Source of the DNA: LMUY01 sp964245075
Lineage (GTDB): Bacteria; Pseudomonadota; Alphaproteobacteria; Acetobacterales; Acetobacteraceae
Direction: 5' to 3'
Length of the DNA: 64,000 bases
Assembly (NCBI GenBank): GCA_964245075.1
Contig: CAXTLC010000004.1
Coordinates: forward strand, 1-64,000
Shown here: piece by piece, positions 24,900 through 32,475 of the stretch
Layout of the letters: each line of letters opens with the position of its first letter
Position numbering within the stretch: the stretch's first letter is position 1
The notes under the pieces: generated by a model
Databases searched by the model: none
What the model was told of the DNA's origin: nothing
Seen by the model: the letters and a program-made list of their open reading frames with translations, nothing else
Made by a program: the position numbers and the translations under genes

Positions 24900-26894
24900 T
24901 CATCTCAGGCCATTGACCGCCGCCGCGCGGTAATGGTCCGGATCGGCGATGTTGCCGTACCAGCCCGAGATCTCCTGCACCACGATCGTCCAGCCGTCCG
25001 GGATGCCGTCGTTGTCCTTGGCGGACGAGGCGCCGCGGGAGAAGCCGGGTATCGCCTGGTTGCCGATCATCAGGTGCATGGCGACCGTTTTGCGCTGGCC
25101 GTCCGCCGGGTCGGGGTAGGTTTCCTGCGGATACTCCATGTAGGCCGTGACGACGAGCCTGCCGTCCACGATCAGGTCGACGAGGTTGCTGCCGTCGCCG
25201 CGCCAGTTGCCGACCAGGTCGTGGAAGCCATCGGACCAGTTGAACGGCGTCCGCTCGAACTCCGGCCCGTAGGACTGGCCGTAGTAGCGCCAGCCGTTCG
25301 CGTCCGCCCAGTACACCCCGTGCGGCTTGGTGGTCCACTTGGTGCCGTAAATGTCGGGCGTGCCGAAATCGATCTGGCAACCGGTCGGAACGCCGTCGCC
25401 GAAGCGCGAGAAGTTGTCGTTCCAGTCGATTTCGAAACTCGTGCCGCTCGCGCGGTACAGCGCCCGCGGCCCGCCGAAGCCGGCATAGGGATTGCCTTCC
25501 GGCCCGGGTGATTCCTGCTGGCCGGTGAACATCCAGATGGGCGCCCAGGAATGGTTTCCCTTCGGGCTGCGGTAGCGCACCTTCAGCGTCGTGCCCGGGC
25601 GCCACTCGAACGGCAGCCGGACCATGGCGCCCCAGACATGGCCGGGCGTGCAGTCCGTGCGGTTCTGCGAGCAGATCGCGCGCAGGTGCATGCCGTCGGG
25701 CGCCATGACGTGCAGGTCGTTCGGATCGCCCGCGCGGTAATGCCGCGCGACGGCGGCGAAGGTGTTGTTGTTGGCCTGGCCGGTGTCGGCCGGGCTGCCG
25801 ATCGCGGTGTTGAGGTCGCCTTCCATGTAGTTGAGGAAGAAGCGGTCGCGGATCGACTGCCCTGTGGTCATGTTGGCGCCGCTTTGCCCGCTTCCCATCA
25901 CGAGCGAGAAGGCGTTGCGCGAACCCGGCGTCATCGTCAGTCCATCGCCGGGGGACGCACCCGGGATGACCGGCAGCGGCGCGGCGAGCGGGTTGTTGGG
26001 CGTGGTCAGGAAGCCCATCGTGCCGTCGCGCGTGAAGGCCGGCATGTCGGTGGGCGCGGGGTTCCCCGTGGTGATGGGGCTCTGGGGCGCCACGGAGGGG
26101 AACAGGGCGCGGAGCCGGGCCGTTTCCGCGTCGAGCTGGCCGATGGAAGGCGCCTGCGCCGCGATGGCCAGCCAGGCCACGTCCATGGCGCAGCCGTTCA
26201 GCACTTCCAGCACCTCCGCGCCGTCCTGGCCGAAGCCGCCGCCGGCGAAGTCCGGCGTCACGGCCGTGCGCACGCCGTCACGCAGCAGCCATGACCGGTG
26301 GCCGTCGTGGATGTAGAACAGGATGTCCCATTGGTTCAGCGCTTCCGCGCTGGCTTCCGTCGCCGTGCCCGGGCCGTCGTTCTGCCCGATCAGGATCGCG
26401 CCGCCCGGCGTGGAAGAGAAGTGCAGGTGAGTGCCGTTCCTGCCGTAGAGCTTCATCATGTCGCAGGGCACGTCCGCCCGGCGCCGCACCACCAGTTCCA
26501 CCGTGAACGGCTGGCCGCGCCGCGCCGCGATCGGGTCGGCGGCGGCCGGGTCGAACACCAAGCTGTCCCATCCCCCGGCGTCGCCGGCAGGGTTGGAGAT
26601 GACCGGTCTGCCGTCCAGCCCGGCTGGTAGCAGCGAGGACCGTCCCGACCCGCGCCGCAGCAGGGCGCCCGAGCCGGCAAGCCGCATCGCGATGATCCCG
26701 CCGGCGCCATCGACCTGCATGCCGGGCGCCGGGCCGAGCGGCTCCGTGCCTGCTGGAAGGGCTGGATCAACCTCGTAGATCACGCCGGGCAGCAATGATC
26801 GGGCGTCCGCCCCGCCGTTCGCCGCCGTGAGGAAAAGGGCCGCGATGGCGGCGCGCGCCGCCGGAGCAAGCCGTGTCCGCTGCCGCTTCGATCC
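24900..26894 (-). CDS. Secreted ConA-like/GH16-like protein
   Basis: About 664 residues with a signal peptide (RLAPAARAAIAALFLTA, cleavage near ADA). The N-terminal half has lectin-like beta features (WDSLVFDP, PFTVELVVRRRADVP, HLHFSSTPGGAILIG, WDILFYIHDG). The C-terminal half looks like a GH16/laminarinase-type jelly roll: LKVRYRSPKGNHSWAPIWMF, FEIDWNDN, and DGFHDLVGNWRGDGSNLVDL. The FEIDWND motif has one acid where active GH16 enzymes have an E-x-D-x-x-E pattern, so it may bind glycans without cutting them. GTG 26894 is preferred (GGAG upstream); ATG 26981 would put an unlikely Cys/Arg-rich stretch before the signal. No precise family is claimed. Confidence 0.7.
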   Translation of the reverse strand, partial: GSKRQRTRLAPAARAAIAALFLTAANGGADARSLLPGVIYEVDPALPAGTEPLGPAPGMQVDGAGGIIAMRLAGSGALLRRGSGRSSLLPAGLDGRPVISNPAGDAGGWDSLVFDPAAADPIAARRGQPFTVELVVRRRADVPCDMMKLYGRNGTHLHFSSTPGGAILIGQNDGPGTATEASAEALNQWDILFYIHDGHRSWLLRDGVRTAVTPDFAGGGFGQDGAEVLEVLNGCAMDVAWLAIAAQAPSIGQLDAETARLRALFPSVAPQSPITTGNPAPTDMPAFTRDGTMGFLTTPNNPLAAPLPVIPGASPGDGLTMTPGSRNAFSLVMGSGQSGANMTTGQSIRDRFFLNYMEGDLNTAIGSPADTGQANNNTFAAVARHYRAGDPNDLHVMAPDGMHLRAICSQNRTDCTPGHVWGAMVRLPFEWRPGTTLKVRYRSPKGNHSWAPIWMFTGQQESPGPEGNPYAGFGGPRALYRASGTSFEIDWNDNFSRFGDGVPTGCQIDFGTPDIYGTKWTTKPHGVYWADANGWRYYGQSYGPEFERTPFNWSDGFHDLVGNWRGDGSNLVDLIVDGRLVVTAYMEYPQETYPDPADGQRKTVAMHLMIGNQAIPGFSRGASSAKDNDGIPDGWTIVVQEISGWYGNIADPDHYRAAAVNGLR

Positions 26895-27045
26895 CACGCT
26901 GGCACTCCATGGACGCCGGCCGCAGCATCGGCGACCCCGCAACGGGGTGCAAGGCCGCACCGTGATTGCAAAAAATGTCATTTTGAGTGAACTTATCTTT
27001 CTAAGGCTTTGCTAGAACGCTAGAAATAAGCAGGCTTGCTGGGAG

Positions 27046-27867
27046 ATGGACGTGAGAACTCGTTTCGGCTGCATCGTAGCTCTCGCCGCGGCGGTCCTGG
27101 CCGCGCCGTCCGCCTCGCATGCCCAGGGCGCGCAGCAGGAGCTTGTGGACCGCGCCACCCTGGCCGCGCAGGATATGCTGAACGAGCGCGACGGCACGGA
27201 CGCGCAGCGCCTGCTGCGCCGCGCGCGCGCCGCGATGATCTGCCCGCAAGTCCTGCGCGCGGGGTTCCTGTTCGGCGGCCAGGGCGGAAACTGCGTGCTG
27301 GTCGCACGGGATGGCAGCGGGTCCTGGTCATCCCCGGCGTTCTACACCCTCGCGTCCGGGTCCTTCGGCTTTCAGGCCGGGTTGCAGGACAGCGAGATCA
27401 TGCTGATGATCCTGACCGAGAAAGGCCTGCGCGCGGTGATGGATGACCAGTTCAAGCTCGGCGCGGACGCGGGCGCGGTGTTCATCCAGTGGGGCGGCGG
27501 AGTGGAAGGCGCCACCACCGCAGCGGTCGGCGCCGATATCGTGGGCTTCACCCGCTCGCGCGGCTTGTTTGCGGGCATCACGCTGTCCGGCAGCGTCATG
27601 GCCAGCAAGAGCGGGTGGAACCGGCTGTACTACGGCCGGGAGGAGGCGGCGCAGCAGATCGTCATCTCCATGGACGCGAACAATCCGGGGGCCGCGCCGC
27701 TGCGCGAAGTGCTGGGCCGCTTCGGGAGCACGGCCACAGCCGCGGCCCCCGTCTCGGTCGCCAGCGCCGCGCCTGTCCAGGCGGCTCCCGTGCCGCCGCC
27801 ATCCAGCTACGCGCCGGTGCAGCGGCAACCCTTGCCGCTGCCGCCGCGGTCCCCGCCCCGCTACTAG
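27046..27867 (+). CDS. YSC84/SYLF-domain lipid-binding protein
   Basis: A 273-residue exported protein. It has a signal peptide (CIVALAAAVLAAPSASHA) and a SYLF/Ysc84 domain: RARAAMICPQVLRAGFLFGG, SFGFQAGLQDSEIMLMILTE, FKLGADAGAVFIQWGGG, DIVGFTRSRGLFAG. A Pro/Gln-rich low-complexity tail of about 50 residues follows. The SYLF domain binds phosphoinositide-like lipids; bacterial members are periplasmic or outer-membrane associated with unclear roles. The upstream 26982-27045 gap is AT-rich with TTGAGTGAAC and may contain promoters for both divergent genes. Confidence 0.87.
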   Translation: MDVRTRFGCIVALAAAVLAAPSASHAQGAQQELVDRATLAAQDMLNERDGTDAQRLLRRARAAMICPQVLRAGFLFGGQGGNCVLVARDGSGSWSSPAFYTLASGSFGFQAGLQDSEIMLMILTEKGLRAVMDDQFKLGADAGAVFIQWGGGVEGATTAAVGADIVGFTRSRGLFAGITLSGSVMASKSGWNRLYYGREEAAQQIVISMDANNPGAAPLREVLGRFGSTATAAAPVSVASAAPVQAAPVPPPSSYAPVQRQPLPLPPRSPPRY

Positions 27868-27894
27868 CGCATCAGAAGAACGGTCCCCTCGCTG

Positions 27895-28569
27895 TCAGGA
27901 CCCTTCCCCTTCCGGCACGGCCGCCTCGTGCTCGGCCGGCGCGTGAGGGGGGGTTGCCGAGACCGCCAGCAACCTGGCGGCAGCGAGCTGCTGGCGCAGG
28001 CTCTCGATCTCGTGCTGCATCGCGGCCACCTCGCCGTTCTGCGGTGACGCGGCGTGCTCGGGCTTCGACTCGTTTCCTCCTGCGGCGCCGTTGCGGTAGA
28101 ACGGCGCGAACAGGCTCATCGCCTGCTCCATTATCGCCATGTTCTGGCGGCTGATGTCCTGCATGCCCGGAAACAGCGTGCCCACCGTCTGCTGCATCGC
28201 CGCCCGCATTTGCTCCTGCTGCTGCCCGAACGACGTCATCGCCTGTTCCAGGTAGGGGGGTACGAACTGTTGCAGGCTGTCTCCGTAGAAACCGATGATC
28301 TGCCGCAGGAAGGCTGTGGGCAGCATCGCGCGGCCCTTGCTTTCCTCCTCGACGATGATCTGCGTCAGCACGCTCCGGGTGATGTCCTCTCCCGTCCGAG
28401 CGTCATAGACCACGAAATCCCGTCCTGCCCGTATCATCCCGGCCAGGCTGTCCAGCGTGATGTAGCTGGAACTTTCGGTGTTGTAGAGCCGTCTGTTGGC
28501 GTACTTCTTGACCACGACGGGAGTCTGCTCGGGCTTCGCGGCGGGCGAGCTGGGCGCGGAGACTGACAT
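27895..28569 (-). CDS. phaR: Polyhydroxyalkanoate synthesis regulator PhaR
   Basis: A 224-residue DNA- and PHB-binding repressor. The N-terminal PHB/PHA accumulation regulator domain reads VVVKKYANRRLYNTESSSYI, then ITLDSLAGMIRAG and DARTGEDITRSVLTQIIVEEE. A PHB_acc repeat region and a coiled-coil C-terminus (MQHEIESLRQQLAAARLL) follow. PhaR represses phasin and its own gene until polymer granules titrate it. ATG 28569 has GGAGGGTCCT upstream. It is divergent from the PHA synthesis genes to its right. Confidence 0.95.
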   Translation of the reverse strand: MSVSAPSSPAAKPEQTPVVVKKYANRRLYNTESSSYITLDSLAGMIRAGRDFVVYDARTGEDITRSVLTQIIVEEESKGRAMLPTAFLRQIIGFYGDSLQQFVPPYLEQAMTSFGQQQEQMRAAMQQTVGTLFPGMQDISRQNMAIMEQAMSLFAPFYRNGAAGGNESKPEHAASPQNGEVAAMQHEIESLRQQLAAARLLAVSATPPHAPAEHEAAVPEGEGS

Positions 28570-28640
28570 AGGACCCTCCATGCAGTGCGGCATGGCACGG
28601 CGGCGCGAGCACTGCGTCGTCTGGCCTTGGGGAAACGCAA

Positions 28641-28916
28641 ATGGGAACGACTTGGCCCGAAAACATCACCCCGCCGGGCTGCGACCCGGCGGATTGGGCG
28701 ACCTTATGGCAGAGCGAACTCGCCGCGCTAGCTGTGGACCGCGAAGTTCAGGAATATATCGCTGCGGCCGCACGCGCCTGGTCCCTGCCGCATGACCGGG
28801 GCGGAGGGCATGACGGACCGCCCGGACGCGCCGGCTCCGATGCGCCGGCGGGGGCCACGGCCGCTCCCGCTGCTCCTGGCGCTGGCGGCCAGCCGGTCGA
28901 GCGGCGCGGCGCCTGA
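28641..28916 (+). CDS. Small PHA-cluster protein overlapping the PhaC-like gene
   Basis: A 91-residue frame with a good start (GGGGAAA then ATG 28641). Its first half, with PADWATLWQSELAALAVDRE followed by VQEYIAAAARAW, resembles the small helical proteins that often precede short PHA synthases in Acetobacteraceae. The last 40 residues are Gly/Ala/Pro-rich and overlap the next gene in another frame, so they may reflect a lost stop or frameshift. Function is unknown; a PhaE/PhaM-like accessory role is only a guess. Confidence 0.5.
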   Translation: MGTTWPENITPPGCDPADWATLWQSELAALAVDREVQEYIAAAARAWSLPHDRGGGHDGPPGRAGSDAPAGATAAPAAPGAGGQPVERRGA

Positions 28917-29868
28917 CGCGGCGCTGGTACGCGGCATCGCCGCCTACCGCCGCCACCCCTACCGGCGCACCCTGCCGGACCCGCCTGCGGTCTGGGCCGA
29001 GGGCGGCAGCCGCCTGCTCGACTACGGCGGCGACGGCCCGCTCGTCCTGGTCGTGCCGAGCCTGGTCAACCGCGCCTACATCCTGGATCTGGCCCCGGGC
29101 CGGTCCATGCTGCGGGGCTGGGCCGCGGGCGGCGTGCATCCCGTGCTGCTCGACTGGGGCTGGCCGGGCGCGGAGGAGCGCCGGTTCGACCTGACCAGCT
29201 ACATCGCCGGCCGTCTCCGCCGCGCGATGGAAGCGTTGCCCGGCCCCCTCGTGCTCGCCGGCTACTGCATGGGCGGCCTGTTCGCGCTGGCCGCGGCGTT
29301 GCGGCAGCCGGAGCGGGTGCGCGGCCTGTTGCTGCTGGCCACCCCGTGGGACTTTCACGCTCCGTTCCCCGTCCCGTCGCTGTCCGCGCCCCCCATGTCG
29401 CCGCTGGCCGACGGCGCGCTTCCGGTGGACGCGATCCAGGCGATGTTCACGGCGAGGGACGTGGACGCCATCGCCGCCAAGTACCGCTCCTTCGGCACCC
29501 TCGACCAAGGGGGCGAGCGCGCCCGCAGCTTCGTGGCGCTGGAGGATTGGCTGTCCGACGGCGTGCCGCTCGCCGCCCCCGTCGCCGCCGAGTGCCTGGC
29601 TGGCTGGCACGGCGCGAACACGCCGGCAACCGGCCAGTGGCGCGTGGCCGGAGAAGCGGTGGACCCGGCGGCCCTGCGGGTGCCGGCCCTGGTGGCCTTG
29701 ACGGCGCGGGACCGGGTCGTCCCGCCGGAAAGCGCGGCCCCGCTGGCGCACCTGATTCCGGGAGCGGCGGTGCTGCGCCCCGCCTTGGGCCATGTCGGCA
29801 TGATCGCCGGGTCCCGCGCGGAAGCCATGCTCTGGCAACCGGCCGCGCACTGGCTACGTTCGCTCTGA
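28792..29868 (+). CDS. Short PhaC-like PHA synthase/alpha-beta hydrolase
   Basis: Up to 358 residues from ATG 28792 (ATG 28810 and 28840 are also possible). The polyester-synthase lipase-like box is GYCMGG with Cys159 as nucleophile. PSLVNRAYILDLAPGRSMLR and a late ALTARDRVVPP (Asp) and LGHVGMIAG (His) complete the triad. It is much shorter than class I PhaC (about 550-600) and lacks its N-terminal domain. It may thus be a class III-like catalytic subunit or an unusual compact synthase. It is followed 41 bp later by phaA. Confidence 0.8.
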   Translation: MTGAEGMTDRPDAPAPMRRRGPRPLPLLLALAASRSSGAAPDAALVRGIAAYRRHPYRRTLPDPPAVWAEGGSRLLDYGGDGPLVLVVPSLVNRAYILDLAPGRSMLRGWAAGGVHPVLLDWGWPGAEERRFDLTSYIAGRLRRAMEALPGPLVLAGYCMGGLFALAAALRQPERVRGLLLLATPWDFHAPFPVPSLSAPPMSPLADGALPVDAIQAMFTARDVDAIAAKYRSFGTLDQGGERARSFVALEDWLSDGVPLAAPVAAECLAGWHGANTPATGQWRVAGEAVDPAALRVPALVALTARDRVVPPESAAPLAHLIPGAAVLRPALGHVGMIAGSRAEAMLWQPAAHWLRSL

Positions 29869-29909
29869 CGACCTATGAACCAGAATCAAAACAAGGGAGT
29901 CCGCCAACC

Positions 29910-31097
29910 ATGTCCGCTTCCGCGAACGACGACATCGTTATCGTGGCCGCTGCCCGCACCCCGGTCGGCAGCTTCAACGGCGCGTTCGGCTCCGTTCCGG
30001 CGCACGTGCTGGGCACAACCGCGTTGAAGGCCGCCATGGAGCGCGCGCGCCTGGAGCCCGGCCAGGTGGACGAGGTGATCCTGGGCCAGATCCTGACCGC
30101 GGGGCAGGGCCAGAACCCGGCGCGGCAGGCCGCCATCGCCGCCGGCATCCCGGACAGCAAGACCGCCTTCGGCATCAACCAGGTCTGCGGCTCCGGCCTG
30201 CGCGCCGTGGCCCTGGCCGCGCAGCAGATCCGCACGGGCGAGAGCAGCATCGTGGTTGCGGGCGGACAGGAAAGCATGAGCCTGGCGCCCCACGCCGCCT
30301 ATCTCCGCGCCGGGCAGAAGATGGGCGACCTGTCCATGGTGGACACCATGATGAAGGACGGCCTGATCGACGCCTTCCACGGCTACGCGATGGGCAACAC
30401 CGCCGAGAACGTGGCCAAGCACTACCAGATCACCCGCGAGCAGCAGGACAGCTTCGCCGACGCCTCGCAGAAAAAGGCGTCCGCCGCGCAGAAGGCCGGC
30501 CGCTTCAAGGACGAGATCGTCTCCGTCACGGTCAAGACCCGCAAGGGCGAGACGGTGGTGAGCGAGGACGAGTACATCCGCCATGACAGCACCCCGGAGA
30601 TGATGGCCAAGCTGCGCCCCGCGTTCAGCAAGGACGGCACGGTGACCGCCGGCAACGCCAGCGGCATCAACGACGGCGCCGCCGCGCTGGTGGTGATGAG
30701 CGCCGCCGAGGCCGCCCGCCGCGGGCTGACCCCGCTGGCCCGCATCGCGTCCTTCGCCACGGCCGGCGTGGACCCGGCGGTGATGGGCACCGGCCCGATC
30801 CCCGCCAGCCGCAGGGCGCTGGAGCGGGCCGGCTGGAAGGCGGACGCTCTGGACCTGATCGAGGCCAACGAGGCGTTCGCCGCCCAGGCCTGCGCCGTGA
30901 ACAAGGACCTCGGCTGGGACACGGAGCGGGTCAACGTGAATGGCGGCGCCATCGCCATCGGCCACCCGATCGGCGCCTCGGGCGCGCGCGTGCTGGTGAC
31001 GCTGCTGCACGAGATGGGCCGGCGGGACGCCCGCAAGGGGCTGGCCACGCTGTGCATCGGCGGCGGCATGGGCGTCGCCATGTGCGTGGAGCGCTGA
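29910..31097 (+). CDS. phaA: Acetyl-CoA C-acetyltransferase PhaA
   Basis: A 395-residue thiolase making acetoacetyl-CoA, the first step of PHB synthesis. It has active-site Cys93 in NQVCGSGLRAV, the motif NVNGGAIAIGHPIGASGAR, and the terminal CIGGGMGVAMCVER with the second catalytic Cys. ATG 29910 has AAGGGAG upstream. It belongs to a run with the PhaC-like gene, GNAT and phaB, though phaB has its own leader. Confidence 0.96.
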   Translation: MSASANDDIVIVAAARTPVGSFNGAFGSVPAHVLGTTALKAAMERARLEPGQVDEVILGQILTAGQGQNPARQAAIAAGIPDSKTAFGINQVCGSGLRAVALAAQQIRTGESSIVVAGGQESMSLAPHAAYLRAGQKMGDLSMVDTMMKDGLIDAFHGYAMGNTAENVAKHYQITREQQDSFADASQKKASAAQKAGRFKDEIVSVTVKTRKGETVVSEDEYIRHDSTPEMMAKLRPAFSKDGTVTAGNASGINDGAAALVVMSAAEAARRGLTPLARIASFATAGVDPAVMGTGPIPASRRALERAGWKADALDLIEANEAFAAQACAVNKDLGWDTERVNVNGGAIAIGHPIGASGARVLVTLLHEMGRRDARKGLATLCIGGGMGVAMCVER

Positions 31098-31630
31098 CGC
31101 CCGGCCCCACGCTCGAAACGGCGCGGCTGCGGCTGCGTCCGCCCGTCGAGGCGGACCTGGACGGCTGGGCCGCGCTGATGGCGGACGATGTGGCCGCCCG
31201 CTTCATCGGCGGCCCGCAGCCGCGGGCGATGGCCTGGCGGATCATGGCGGTGCACGCCGGAAGCTGGGCGCTGCGGGGCTTCGGCATGTTCTCCGTCATC
31301 GAGCGCGAGACTGGCTGCTGGCTAGGCCGCATCGGGCCGAATTTCCCGGAAGGCTGGCCCGGCCCTGAGATCGGTTGGGCCTTGCGCCGCGAAGCCTGGG
31401 GCCGTGGCTACGCCACGGAGGCCGCCGTTGCCACGGCCCAGTGGGCGTTCGACTCGCTTGGCTGGAGCGAGATGGTGCACGTCATCGCCCCCGGCAACGA
31501 CGCGTCGGCCGCCGTCGCCCGCCGGCTCGGCTCGCTCAACCGCGGCCCGGCGGCGTTGCCGGCGCCATTCGAGCGTGAGGGGGCCGACCTATGGGGCCAA
31601 ACCGCCGCGGTGTGGCGCGCAAGGCATTGA
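31082..31630 (+). CDS. GNAT-family N-acetyltransferase
   Basis: A 182-residue GNAT of the RimJ/RimL-like kind. It reads LETARLRLRPPVEADLDGWA, then IGWALRREAWGRGYATEAA (acetyl-CoA pyrophosphate loop) and IAPGNDASAAVARRLG. GTG 31082 is chosen; it overlaps the phaA end by 16 nt in another frame, so translation may be coupled to phaA. The substrate (a protein N-terminus, amino acid or antibiotic) is unknown. Its place between phaA and phaB is unusual. Confidence 0.85.
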   Translation: MRGALTPGPTLETARLRLRPPVEADLDGWAALMADDVAARFIGGPQPRAMAWRIMAVHAGSWALRGFGMFSVIERETGCWLGRIGPNFPEGWPGPEIGWALRREAWGRGYATEAAVATAQWAFDSLGWSEMVHVIAPGNDASAAVARRLGSLNRGPAALPAPFEREGADLWGQTAAVWRARH

Positions 31631-31719
31631 CCGCATTGCCCTCCCTGGGCTGCCGGGTAAGGATGACCAAGGCCTAGCGCGGACTCAACCGCGGGGCTGA
31701 CCAGACAGGAGGAAACGAA

Positions 31720-32442
31720 ATGGCACGTGTAGCCTTGGTCACCGGCGGAACCCGCGGCATCGGCGAGGCGATCAGCGTGGCGTTGCATGCCGCCGGGCGC
31801 GCCGTGGTCGCCAGCTATGTCGGCAACGAGCACGCCGCGAAGAGCTTCAGCGAAGCCACCGGGATCGCCGTGATGAAGTTCGACGCGGGCGACTTCGCCT
31901 CCTGCGAGGCGGCGGTGAAGGGGATCGCCGAGCAGCAGGGCCCGGTCGAGATCCTGGTCAACAACGCCGGCATCACCCGGGACGGCACCATGGCCCGCAT
32001 GACGCGCGACATGTGGGATGCGGTGATGGACACCAACCTCGGCTCCTGCTTCAACCTGTGCAAGCTGACCTTCGACGGCATGCGGCAGGCCAAGTTCGGC
32101 CGGGTCGTCAACATCGGCTCCATCAACGGCCAGGCCGGCCAGTACGGGCAGGTGAACTACGCCGCCGCCAAGTCCGGCATCCACGGCTTCACCAAGGCGC
32201 TGGCGCAGGAAGGCGCGCGCTTCGGCATCACGGTGAACGCGATCGCCCCCGGCTACGTGGACACGGAGATGGTGCGCGCCGTGCCGCCGGACGTGCTGGG
32301 CAAGATCGTGGCGCGCATCCCGATGGGCCGGCTGGGCCATGCCAGCGACATCGCGCGCGGGGTGGTGTTCCTGACCGGCGACGACGCGGATTTCATCACC
32401 GGCTCCACGCTCTCGATCAACGGCGGGCAGCACATGTACTGA
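31720..32442 (+). CDS. phaB: Acetoacetyl-CoA reductase PhaB
   Basis: A 240-residue NADPH-dependent short-chain dehydrogenase reducing acetoacetyl-CoA to (R)-3-hydroxybutyryl-CoA. It has the cofactor motif TGGTRGIGEA, NNAGITRDGTMARMT typical of PhaB, catalytic Ser/Tyr/Lys in GSINGQAGQYGQVNYAAAKSG-like context (Ser, then YAAAK), and FITGSTLSINGGQHMY at the end. GGAGGAAA precedes the ATG. It completes the PHB precursor pathway with phaA and the PhaC-like protein. Confidence 0.95.
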   Translation: MARVALVTGGTRGIGEAISVALHAAGRAVVASYVGNEHAAKSFSEATGIAVMKFDAGDFASCEAAVKGIAEQQGPVEILVNNAGITRDGTMARMTRDMWDAVMDTNLGSCFNLCKLTFDGMRQAKFGRVVNIGSINGQAGQYGQVNYAAAKSGIHGFTKALAQEGARFGITVNAIAPGYVDTEMVRAVPPDVLGKIVARIPMGRLGHASDIARGVVFLTGDDADFITGSTLSINGGQHMY

Positions 32443-32475
32443 CACTGAGCGGCGGCGAGGGCGTGGGCCGCCGCG

